DNA of 64,000 nt. Origin: Haplomitrium mnioides (Eukaryota; Marchantiophyta; Haplomitriopsida; Calobryales). Within the stretch, counting starts at the first letter, position 1. Every line of letters begins with the position of its first letter. The DNA lies in NCBI GenBank assembly GCA_049999725.1, contig JBNGIS010039156.1:1-64000 (forward strand), written 5' to 3'. The translations under genes were made by a program, and so were the position numbers. Of this stretch, positions 59,066-62,810 are shown in pieces. The notes under the pieces are model-generated. The model had not been told where the DNA came from and did not search any database. It saw nothing but the letters and a program-made list of their open reading frames with translations.

Positions 59066-59683
59066 CCATACTTGGAATGGTTGCCACAACTTCTCCAACT
59101 TGCAATCTGTCTGAAAGGTCTGTTAAGGAGATATCTCATAGATTATGAAGCCCGGCAATTATCAATCTGTGCCAAACTGCCAACTACTATTCTTCTCAAA
59201 CCTTTCACTGATTGCAACTATGCATTAGATTGTGGAGTAAAACTAGCCTGGACATATTACGACAAACCAGACTTAATTTCAAGCTTAGTACGACTGCCGG
59301 CTAAAACCATTCATTATTTTATGCAAGAAACGCTCGCCACATTCCACAGTTTAAATAATGCGCCGATCGTCAACACTCGTGGAATTCAATTATCTCGTGG
59401 TTGAGATGACATTTACATCCCAGTCCGCGAGTCTTCCTTAAGGACTGAAACGTACAAGATTCCTGAGAACATCCGATTCATCTAAATTGAGTTGTTGTAT
59501 ACCTCTGGCCACTGCAGAACTATGTATCGGAAAAGAAGAAAGAAGACAGCACTTTGGCAATCACATAAGCTGAAGGATACAGAGTATTGTAGTTTTTCCC
59601 GCATTATCGAGCCCCAGTACTAGAATCCGTGCCTCCTTGTCGCCAAACATAGTCGTAAAAAGCCTAGACAAAAACATTCCCAT
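29959..59683 (-). CDS. ARL1: ARL1 (ADP-ribosylation factor-like 1) small GTPase, eight coding exons over 29.7 kb
   Basis: Exons in transcript order are 59581-59683, 59072-59110, 36317-36379, 36157-36175, 30818-30929, 30647-30694, 30108-30238 and 29959-29992. All introns are GT-AG and the joined frame is 182 codons, the family length. Seen: MGMFLSRLF with Gly2 for N-myristoylation; P-loop GLDNAGKT (residues 24-31); switch I PTIGFNVE; WDLGGQTSIRPYW (switch II); NKQD; and TSAIKG. It ends in the short SKGR tail. ARL1 cycles GTP at the trans-Golgi and recruits GRIP-domain golgins; that role is known for the family, not shown here. Introns are about 470, 22,692, 141, 5,227, 123, 408 and 115 bases. 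No stop or frameshift is present, so the gene looks functional despite its bloated introns. Confidence 0.95.
31328..31795. repeat. Segmental duplicate 1 with a type-B hairpin
   Basis: This ~465-bp block, starting TATCTTTATAAGTATTGAGA, recurs at 41401-41848 almost unchanged and at 58058-58425 in a more diverged form. Its right end carries the type-B hairpin CCTACGTTT...AAACATAGG. It lies in ARL1 intron 4. Confidence 0.85.
31860..31975. repeat. Diverged type-B hairpin repeat
   Basis: It repeats the GTGGATATAAGCTATGCCA and TTTCCAGAAATAGTGGGAAAA words of the type-B module, but the outer stem is no longer complementary. Confidence 0.6.
32036..32310 (+). repeat. Type-A SINE-like repeat, copy 1 (cut by an AT tract)
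   Basis: It starts TTAGTTATGAAGTTGTGGAG and carries the CACATCACAACTGTGCAC, GCAGTGACAAGCTGC and TTCCGGAAGTAACGGGA blocks. The 3' arm of the terminal hairpin has been replaced by the following (AT)n microsatellite. Confidence 0.8.
32311..32348. repeat. (AT)n microsatellite
   Basis: About 19 AT units separate type-A copies 1 and 2. Confidence 0.95.
32349..32646 (+). repeat. Type-A SINE-like repeat, copy 2
   Basis: It lacks the first few bases of the unit and ends CTCCACCAAG. The hairpin is ACAGAGTTT...AAACTCAGT, with one mismatch in the stem. Confidence 0.85.
33050..33365 (+). repeat. LINE-like 3' tail, family 2
   Basis: It reads GAGAGTGAGCATATG, then CACCCCTCTGCACT, then TATGGCCCTAGGACTGGCTC. 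The same tail occurs at 42175-42400, where it ends in ATTCT pentamers, and a related tail is at 44270-44525. Confidence 0.55.
33380..33950 (+). mobile_element. LINE 3' tail (family 1), interrupted by a type-A repeat
   Basis: The tail matches 54980-55225 by eye: GATGGCCT(G/A)GGGCT, then GTAGCTGTTGCTGG, then GGAAATAAAGTT and an A-rich end at about 33.93 kb. A type-A repeat sits inside it at 33511-33843, flanked by TGGTTTGCT and TGGTTAGCT, a likely degenerate target duplication. Confidence 0.65.
33511..33843 (+). repeat. Type-A SINE-like repeat, copy 3
   Basis: The unit runs from ATATATAGTTATGAAG to CTCCACCAAGA. The hairpin stem ACTGAGTTT/AAACTCAGT is perfect. A 10-N gap at 33681-33690 is flanked by TCATCATGTG on both sides, so the gap is probably an overlap artefact. 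Confidence 0.85.
34050..34450 (+). pseudogene. LINE ORF1 (gag-like) fragment, copy 1
   Basis: Homologous to 40500-40860. In reading order it shows CFEVWER-like debris, then [20 protein letters not shown], then HVKFCVQLD, a layout typical of plant LINE ORF1 (DUF4283-like) proteins. It is truncated before the zinc knuckle that copy 2 retains. Stops and frameshifts are present. Confidence 0.55.
34853..35450 (-). mobile_element. 5'-truncated LINE 3' end, minus strand
   Basis: The T-rich block at 34853-34880 is a poly(A) tail read on the minus strand. Next come AAACAACTTTATTTACTTT and CGGCCAGCAATCAGGCCGAG (3' UTR), then the C-terminal coding tail ([20 protein letters not shown], then [18 protein letters not shown]). 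The same tail is on the plus strand at 57.53-58.0 kb, and a shorter copy is at 60463-60640. Confidence 0.75.
35451..36156. other. ARL1 intron 4 DNA with one weak repeat fragment
   Basis: No gene is supported. At about 35.81 kb the words TTGCAGACACAAAGTTATAG resemble part of the type-A repeat. Confidence 0.4.
36157..36175 (-). CDS. ARL1: 19-nt microexon (exon 4) of ARL1
   Basis: The 19 bases encode the switch II residues GQTSI plus split codons at both ends (G from exon 3; R completed by exon 5). The acceptor TTTTATGCAG and donor GTATTT are both present. Skipping it would shift the frame and remove the GGQ catalytic region. Confidence 0.93.
36881..37100 (+). repeat. Type-A repeat, copy 4, strongly diverged
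   Basis: It retains ATGAAGATGTGGAG, TCTAGGAAAATCATAC, TAGAGTGCAGCC and CACCAAGAA, but has lost most of the hairpin. Confidence 0.65.
37247..37559 (+). repeat. Type-A SINE-like repeat, copy 5, with target duplication
   Basis: The 313-bp unit runs from ATAGCTATGAAG to CACCAAGAAT. It is flanked by CCAAGATATCAAGTTTGTAT (37227-37246) and CCAAGATGTTAAGTTTGTAT (37560-37579), a 20-bp direct repeat with two differences. This defines the ends of the element and shows insertion by a target-primed or similar mechanism. Confidence 0.88.
37640..38080. repeat. Tandem duplication of about 200 bp
   Basis: Two diverged units share TTCTGA(C/G)TTAGGCCTC, GTTGCTCACAAAGAGATAGC and CACAAGTTTGCACTGCT. They are related in style to the 570-bp array that follows. 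Confidence 0.6.
38081..38851. other. Intron DNA, no gene seen
   Basis: Moderately GC-rich sequence with many GCTCA and GAAGG words, probably further decayed units of the neighbouring arrays. No coding motif is recognisable. Confidence 0.4.
38852..40490. repeat. Tandem triplication, period about 570 bp
   Basis: Units start at 38852, 39421 and 39992 with (C/T)AAGAC(A/G)AGAATT(C/T)TGATG. Each contains GAGCTAGAACTGAGCTC, TTGCTCTGGAAGGCTG, GAGTTATTT(C/T)CTCACTGT and GTGACAAGC(A/T)GATAGG. Identity is high by eye with scattered changes. The third unit runs out into the LINE ORF1 fragment at about 40.5 kb. Short ORFs on the minus strand are repeated because the DNA is repeated; I do not treat them as genes. 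Confidence 0.9.
40500..41400 (+). pseudogene. LINE ORF1 (gag-like) fragment, copy 2, with a zinc knuckle and an internal micro-inversion
   Basis: It matches copy 1 at 34.05-34.45 kb, then continues. The C-terminal half is open from ATG 40822 and shows [23 protein letters not shown] text, a CCHC-type knuckle (C, then C, H, C in ECS) typical of plant LINE ORF1. About 70 bases at 40718-40790 are inverted relative to copy 1. The ORF ends as it enters the segmental duplicate at 41.40 kb. Confidence 0.65.
41401..41848. repeat. Segmental duplicate 2 with a perfect type-B hairpin
   Basis: Nearly identical to 31328-31795. The type-B stem CCTACGTTT/AAACGTAGG is perfect here. A 100-N gap begins at 41849. 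Confidence 0.88.
41849..41948. other. Assembly gap (100 N)
   Basis: A scaffold gap of standard size; true length unknown. Confidence 0.95.
42175..42400 (+). repeat. LINE-like 3' tail, family 2, ending in ATTCT pentamers
   Basis: It shares GAGAGTGAGCATATG, TTTGTCCCTGCTCAACT and CCTTATGGCCCTAGGGCTGG with 33050-33365. It ends in a run of ATTCT. The reverse pentamer (AATAG)n occurs just upstream at about 42.04-42.07 kb and again near 44.75 kb. Confidence 0.6.
42875..43553 (+). repeat. Type-A repeat dimer (copies 6 and 7) with spacer and 100-N gap
   Basis: Copy 6 (from 42875) is cut by the N gap at 42996-43095. A spacer (AGCAAACATCCAAGAGCATA, then GATTGGGGCCTTCTGCA) leads to copy 7 at 43243-43553, whose hairpin ACTGAGTTT/AAACTCAGT is perfect. 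The same A-spacer-A arrangement occurs at 53955-54741. Confidence 0.85.
42996..43095. other. Assembly gap (100 N)
   Basis: The gap lies inside type-A copy 6, a likely repeat-driven assembly break. Confidence 0.95.
43741..44894. other. Intron DNA with a LINE-like tail; no gene
   Basis: At 44270-44525 there is a tail with TTATGGCCCTAGGGCTGG and GGCTGGTTTGGGACATTAAT, related to the family-2 LINE tails. (AATAG)n occurs at about 44.75 kb. No ORF is convincing. Confidence 0.45.
44895..45347 (-). repeat. 3' LTR of the minus-strand copia
   Basis: About 453 bp, matching 53171-53614. On the minus strand it follows the coding end ([14 protein letters not shown], stop) and a short GGGAG tract. Confidence 0.78.
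45348..45835 (-). pseudogene. RNase H of the minus-strand copia, broken
   Basis: On the minus strand it reads [16 protein letters not shown], then [17 protein letters not shown], then [20 protein letters not shown]. This is the copia RNase H layout, with YWSSKKQ replaced by YWSSQMQ and the ADV(L)TK end kept. An in-frame stop and a frame change interrupt it. Confidence 0.72.
46378..46390 (+). other. Primer binding site of the nested copia
   Basis: TGGTATCAGAGCC abuts the 5' LTR and matches the plant initiator tRNA-Met 3' end exactly over twelve bases. Confidence 0.85.
47566..48490 (+). pseudogene. Gag of the nested copia, nearly intact
   Basis: ATG at 47566 begins [20 protein letters not shown], the start of a copia gag. 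A frame change and a stop occur near 47.77 kb, after which 234 codons are open. Landmarks are [36 protein letters not shown] and the zinc knuckle [14 protein letters not shown] (CCHC intact). The ORF stops just before the protease DSGA motif. Confidence 0.82.
48491..49800 (+). pseudogene. Pol remnants of the nested copia (protease, RT and RNase H fragments)
   Basis: Protease: [13 protein letters not shown] at about 48.50 kb, followed by [17 protein letters not shown] after a stop. Then an abrupt jump to a late RT fragment: [20 protein letters not shown] at about 49.27 kb (YVDD catalytic box) and [15 protein letters not shown]. RNase H ends follow: [20 protein letters not shown], then [14 protein letters not shown] and [10 protein letters not shown]. 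Integrase and the first half of RT are absent, so this copy depends on others. Confidence 0.8.
50179..50356. repeat. Right copy of the ~180-bp duplication flanking the nested copia
   Basis: It begins CAAGTATCTATTGACAG at the first base after the LTR and ends GTGGCACTG. The left copy at 45826-46005 has the same ends. They differ at a few positions, including a 2-base indel. Confidence 0.88.
50357..51230 (-). pseudogene. RT start and hinge of the minus-strand copia
   Basis: On the minus strand: [20 protein letters not shown], then [20 protein letters not shown], the usual beginning of copia RT. It is followed by a frameshifted stretch with [20 protein letters not shown]. Upstream (51.23-50.94 kb) is an acidic hinge. 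The catalytic YVDD part is missing or lost to the nested insertion. Confidence 0.7.
51231..52830 (-). pseudogene. Gag, protease and pre-integrase region of the minus-strand copia
   Basis: Minus-strand reading shows gag text ([20 protein letters not shown] at about 52.4 kb), then two copies of a zinc-knuckle block. The knuckle reads [14 protein letters not shown], with Arg where His belongs in one copy. Pre-integrase text follows ([12 protein letters not shown] at about 51.24 kb). The knuckle duplication comes from a ~160-bp tandem repeat at about 51.81-52.12 kb. Many stops are present. Confidence 0.65.
52831..53170 (-). other. Leader of the minus-strand copia
   Basis: No gene. The stretch has several AATCAGAAT, ATACCAGA and GAAATCA word repeats and lies between the gag start and the 5' LTR (in element sense). 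Confidence 0.5.
53171..53614 (-). repeat. 5' LTR (element sense) of the minus-strand copia
   Basis: About 444 bp, matching 44895-45347. Read on the plus strand it contains TGGTATCAGAGCTGGCTAC, a primer-site-like word inside the LTR, followed by a repeat of AGCAGCAAAGATAAATTTCC. Confidence 0.78.
53955..54741 (+). repeat. Type-A repeat dimer (copies 8 and 9) with spacer
   Basis: Copy 8 runs about 53955-54260 and copy 9 about 54427-54741. The spacer between them (AGCAAACATCCAAGAGCATC, then GATTGGGGCCTTCTGCACCC) matches the spacer at 43.1-43.24 kb, and part of it recurs after copy 9 at about 54.82-54.89 kb. Both copies keep ACTGAGTTT/AAACTCAGT. Confidence 0.87.
54980..55225 (+). repeat. LINE 3' tail, family 1, with A-rich end
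   Basis: It reads GATGGCCTAGGGCTTGTG, then GTAGCTGTTGCTGGACTCC, then GGAAATAAAGTTGCTTACTT and a nine-A tail at about 55.22 kb. It is the uninterrupted counterpart of 33380-33950. Confidence 0.7.
55330..56900 (-). pseudogene. Non-LTR (LINE) reverse transcriptase, broken
   Basis: On the minus strand: [13 protein letters not shown] at about 56.43 kb (the F-x-D-x-x-K-A-F-D strand, with AF changed to PI). Then [20 protein letters not shown] at about 56.25 kb, the active-site box [12 protein letters not shown] at 56127-56138, and [19 protein letters not shown] at about 56.05 kb. The order and motifs are those of plant non-LTR RTs, which prime on nicked target DNA. Frameshifts and stops break the reading. 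It faces a plus-strand LINE end just downstream (57.27-58.01 kb), so two LINE pieces lie in opposite orientation. Confidence 0.8.
57270..58014 (+). mobile_element. LINE C-terminal end with zf-RVT domain, plus strand
   Basis: A zinc-binding zf-RVT motif is clear: [20 protein letters not shown] (C-x2-C ... H-x3-C) at about 57.4 kb. The tail follows: [20 protein letters not shown], then [14 protein letters not shown]. The 3' UTR has GGCCTGATTGCTGGCCACAG and ends AAATAAAGTTGTTTACTTTC and GGTCAACAAAAG, leading into a GA tract. It matches the minus-strand LINE end at 34.85-35.45 kb. Confidence 0.8.
58015..58061. repeat. (GA)n microsatellite
   Basis: About 23 GA units follow directly after the LINE 3' end. 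A shorter GA run is at about 56.93 kb. Confidence 0.95.
58062..58425. repeat. Segmental duplicate 3, diverged, with a C22 tract
   Basis: It matches 31328-31795 from AAGTATTGAGAGAACTCCAT on. A homopolymer of 22 C (58176-58197), then T, then six C, replaces the CCTCCACCCC of the other copies. The type-B hairpin's right arm is lost. Confidence 0.8.
58440..58540 (-). repeat. LINE-like tail on the minus strand with a 33-bp tandem duplication
   Basis: CCCAAACCAGCCAAAGGTGA is present twice in tandem (about 58.46-58.52 kb). Reverse-complemented, it resembles the GGCTGGTTTGGGAC ends of the family-2 tails. A related fragment is at about 34.63 kb. Confidence 0.55.
58767..58957 (+). repeat. Type-A repeat, copy 10, truncated by a GA tract
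   Basis: The unit starts ATGGTTGTGAAGTTGCGGAG and stops at CAAGCTGCC, where the (GA)n tract begins. The hairpin half is missing. Confidence 0.8.
58958..59063. repeat. (GA)n microsatellite next to an ARL1 splice site
   Basis: GA units fill both sides of a 10-N gap (59007-59016). On the ARL1 strand this is a (TC)n tract that starts within nine bases of the exon 2 donor at 59071. Confidence 0.92.
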
Positions 59684-60453
59684 TGTGTCCCCGCTTCCAC
59701 AACCGGCACCAGTATGTGTTGTATATACTTCTTGATTAACTATGGATCGGAAGAAAGAAAAAGGGTAGCCGCTGCCCTTTGGCAATCACAGGCGCAGAGA
59801 ATCGAAGTTTCTCCTGCATTATCGAGCCCAAGTACAAGACTAAACCATTACCGTGCTCCACACCCCCTGTCAATCTCCCCGCCACTCTTCTCTGCTCTGC
59901 GCTCCCTCTCACTACCGACCTATCCCTTCCTTTCTTTGGTCTTTTGCTCTTCTGTTTGTCTATTATATATATTCATACATTTTATTATACAAAGAGCAAC
60001 ACATGTTGCTGCAATTCCAATTAGGTCTACAAATATTACAATTCGATTAGTACAAATATTTTCTATTTCATACCAAGAATATATACTAGTAATTTATCCG
60101 AAGTTCCGACAAGGAGACGTGTCTCTACTGCAAGCATTGCTGTTGTAGGTTACATTTAGGTTGTTTGATGAAACATAATGAGCCATGAATTTTCAGTTTG
60201 TTTCAGTTTTGTGTAATTGGTTAGCTATGCTTCAAGACGAATGCTTGTAGTAGAAGCAGAAAACTTACATTTTGTCATAAACACGATTATTTGGTGAACT
60301 CAACAACAATATTAGTTAGCTGATCTTTGAGTACTACAGATATGACATGTCTAAAGTCTCCTCACATGATAAAGTTAATGCCGCCAAAAACCATGTCACG
60401 TCCAGTCAAGTCACACAGTGTTCGGTCTAGAGCTTCGAAGACGAAGTAGTGGA
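59684..60453 (-). promoter_or_regulatory. ARL1 upstream region (5' UTR and promoter expected)
   Basis: This lies upstream of the ARL1 ATG. The minus-strand reading is open for some codons above the ATG, but I choose ATG 59683 because it places Gly at position 2 and fits the family start. No clear TATA box is seen. A partial exon-1 duplicate lies at 59741-59835. C-rich sequence (CTCCCCGCCACTC) is at about 59.87 kb on the plus strand. Confidence 0.4.
59741..59835 (-). pseudogene. Partial, dead duplicate of ARL1 exon 1 and start of intron 1
   Basis: It matches 59519-59620 by eye and lies ~220 bp upstream of exon 1. On the minus strand it reads [14 protein letters not shown], so the P-loop Lys is Glu (GKT to GET). 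The base after the exon end is GC rather than the GT donor. The match ends at codon ~21 of exon 1, so it has no start. Confidence 0.8.
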
Positions 60454-60461
60454 CCGTTGAT

Positions 60462-60462
<1 letters not shown>

Positions 60463-60500
<38 letters not shown>

Positions 60501-60640
60501 CTACTGAAAGCAAACAACTTTATTTACTTTCAAGCACCAAGGATACAACCGCGGCCAGCAATCAGGCCGAGCGGCAAAAACCAACAACCAATCAATCCCT
60601 TTCGGGATCTAGCCTAGTAAATAACAACAGCCCAATGCCC
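60463..60640 (-). mobile_element. Short 5'-truncated LINE insertion with target duplication
   Basis: About 38 T (poly(A) on the minus strand) lead into AAACAACTTTATTTACTTT and CGGCCAGCAATCAGGCCGAG, the same 3' UTR as at 34.88 kb. The insertion stops after ~180 bp at CCCAATGCC. CCGTTGATG flanks it at 60454-60462 and again at 60641-60649. Confidence 0.9.
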
Positions 60641-60652
60641 CCGTTGATGTTT

Positions 60653-61060
60653 CATAGTGTAAGTTTCATATGTCGTAGTATATCCACTAACCGACTTTGC
60701 TTCAGTATGTTGCACACCAAAATAGAGTTTAATTCAATTGGTATCTTAAATCTAGAGTATGTTGTCCTTCATTTATATAAAAAAACGCAGCGATCCTTGA
60801 AGATATTATTGTTAATGCAATGTTCCATTGTGAGTGCATACATTTTTGTTGAGCTTTAGTATGTGGAACGATTTCCAAGTAGCATAAAGTTTAACAAGTC
60901 TAACAACGGACGTTTATGGGTGGGAAAAAATGTCGAACATATCCAACATGGCAGTCAAACACCAACATGACAGTCAAGCACCATATTGACCAAAGAAATG
61001 TCGTTGTTCTCAGTGTGAATAGCACATCCTTCTATATGCAAATGGTTTCTCGATTCTCAA
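60653..61060. other. Intergenic DNA, no gene
   Basis: A short imperfect tandem, AACATGGCAGTCAAACACC and AACATGACAGTCAAGCACC, is at about 60.95-60.99 kb. Otherwise nothing is recognised. The end of the chromovirus LTR may lie in this stretch. Confidence 0.4.
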
Positions 61061-61235
61061 ATGACTACTACCGACTATAAGAAAAACCTCTCGGGTAACT
61101 AGTAGCACATCAATATACTATTGTGCAAAGAAGATAAACTCAACAAGAAAGGAAAGGAAAATAGAGAAGAGAAAGAAAGAAGTTTCTTACAAGACTGTCC
61201 AAACTCTAAAATGAGGGAGAAGGGCCAAGTCCTCT

Positions 61236-61244
61236 CTATTTATA
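61236..61244 (-). promoter_or_regulatory. LTR TATA box
   Basis: On the minus strand the sequence is GTATAAATAGAGAG, a strong plant TATA box. It lies ~260 bases into the LTR, which fits the U3/R layout. Confidence 0.7.
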
Positions 61245-61293
61245 CTTCATTTACAAAATTTCACTCAGTCTTTAGGAACCTTCCTTGGTTCTC

Positions 61294-61433
61294 TTCTAGA
61301 AGCTTCTCTTCTATAGCCTTCTTTCTTTATCTAGAAGTGCCTCTACTCTTCTCATACCTTCTAGAAGCTTCTTTATGCCTTTTCTACTCCTATCTTCTAA
61401 AAGCTTCTCTAAGCAGCTTCTTCTAGAAACTTC
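61294..61433 (-). promoter_or_regulatory. Heat-shock-element array in the LTR
   Basis: Perfect three-unit elements of the form TTCnnGAAnnTTC lie at 61294-61306, 61359-61371 and 61421-61433. A fourth at 61395-61407 has one base off (AAA for GAA). All are 50-200 bases upstream of the TATA box on the element's transcribed strand. In plants such elements bind HSF trimers. Confidence 0.75.
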
Positions 61434-61539
61434 TTCTCCACTAATTAACTTTAGCAATAATTAAGTCTAGAGGTTCCGCCAAGTTTAGTGGGCCTCGTTA
61501 CAAACCTCCCCTATATAAGATGCATCATTCTTATTCCAA

Positions 61540-62810
61540 GTACGTTCAAAGGCAGACATCAATAACATAGCATTGCAAAGATTAACGAGGGGTTCCCAAG
61601 TGGCTTCGAACAATGGGTACCCTTTCCAGAGCACCAAATACTCAATGACTTACTTACGCCTGTGGTTGAAGATGCGCTTCATGAAAATATGTTCTACCTC
61701 GTATTCCGCTTGACTATCTACCATCTCAAGTCAAGGTGGAGATTCATGTTGATTGGTAAACTGAGAGGAATGAGGCACGTAGCGATGAAGAAGCGAAACA
61801 TGAAAAATTAGATGAAGTTTCATATGGGTCGGTAAATCAAGTTTATAAACTACATCTCCAACGCGTTGAGAGATAGAGAAAGACACAATGAAACGTGCAC
61901 TGACCTTACAAACACCAAGCATAGGCAAGTGAGTAGTAGATAAGCACACTTTGTCACCCACAACAGATGTCTTGTCACAGCAATAAGCATCAGCATACTG
62001 CTTTTGACAATTTTGCGTAGTCACAAGTTTGTCACGAGCAAGATGGACTATGAGATGGATTGATTGCAAAAAATCTTGAGTGGTTTCAACTTTAAAGTGG
62101 GTGCTAGGTTGCAAACCCATGGTGATCAAACTCGCCGGTGTCAAAGGGTATTTGCCATAGGTAAGGAAGAAAGGAGTGGCATTAGTTGAGGCATTGACAG
62201 AGTTGTTGTAGGCAAACTCTACCAATGGTAGAAACGGATCCCACTCCTCTTGTTCTTCGCGTATGAAAGCACGCAACATATCTTCAATAGTATGATTTAC
62301 ATGCTCTATTTGACCATCTGATTCGAGATGATATGTCATAGACATAGCTAATTTAGTCTTGAGGCATGAAAAGAAGCTCTTCCAAAACATACTAGTGAAC
62401 TTATTATCTCAATCTAAAATGAGTGTTGAAGAGAGACCATGTTGAGAAAAGACTGCCTCTAAGTATAGTTGTGCCAACTAAAGAGCTATTACCATCATGG
62501 TAGTGGTTCAAATATGAACCATCTTGCTCAACTTATCAACTAAAACCACCACAGAGTCATGTCTTTTAGAAGTAGTAGGAAGTTCACATACCAAGTCCAA
62601 GCTCACATATTCCCATCATCGATTGAGAACAGAAAGAGGTTGTAGAAGCCTTGCATGCTTTTTATTACTTACCTTGTTGTGCTGACATGCGAGACAACTT
62701 TGTACATGCACCTCTTAGCCATATTTGGCCAATAGTAAAATCATTGTAGTAACTCAAGTGTTTTTGCTATACCCATATGTCTTGCGACAGCTGCATCATG
62801 GACCTCTTAG
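61540..62810 (-). pseudogene. Chromovirus integrase and chromodomain, broken
   Basis: Minus-strand reading: integrase zinc region HDAAVARHMGIAKTLELLQ, then a decayed core. An open stretch of 219 codons (62390-61731) has SDGQIEHVNHTIEDMLRAFI (catalytic Glu), then FLPLVEFAYNNSVNASTNAT. The C-terminal domain follows (VGDVVYKLDLPTHMKLHLIF). The chromodomain reads EYEVEHIFMKR, a stop, then EYLVLWKGYPLFEATWEP and NLCNAMLLMSAFE. Confidence 0.82.

Larger units (their letters stand above)
36380..59071 (-). other. ARL1 intron 2 (22.7 kb), built from nested repeats
   Basis: The intron runs from donor GTATGG at 59071 to acceptor GATTGCAG at 36380. It holds LINE fragments, SINE-like hairpin repeats, a 570-bp tandem triplication, and two nested copia elements. 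Two 100-N gaps and one 10-N gap lie inside. The first bases after the donor run directly into a (TC)n tract on the transcript strand. Confidence 0.9.
61062..61502 (-). repeat. 3' LTR of a minus-strand chromovirus (outer end uncertain)
   Basis: The inner end is clear: on the minus strand TGTAACGAGG starts at 61502, directly after a purine tract ATAGGGGAGGTT. The outer end is placed near 61062 (…GGTAGTAGTCA) by the CA rule only. It contains a heat-shock-element array and a TATA box. Confidence 0.65.

Noticed and set aside
58877-59404. Long ORF through the GA tract with Arg-Glu repeats
   Set aside because: A dinucleotide repeat keeps frames open by composition; it also spans a gap and an ARL1 exon on the other strand.
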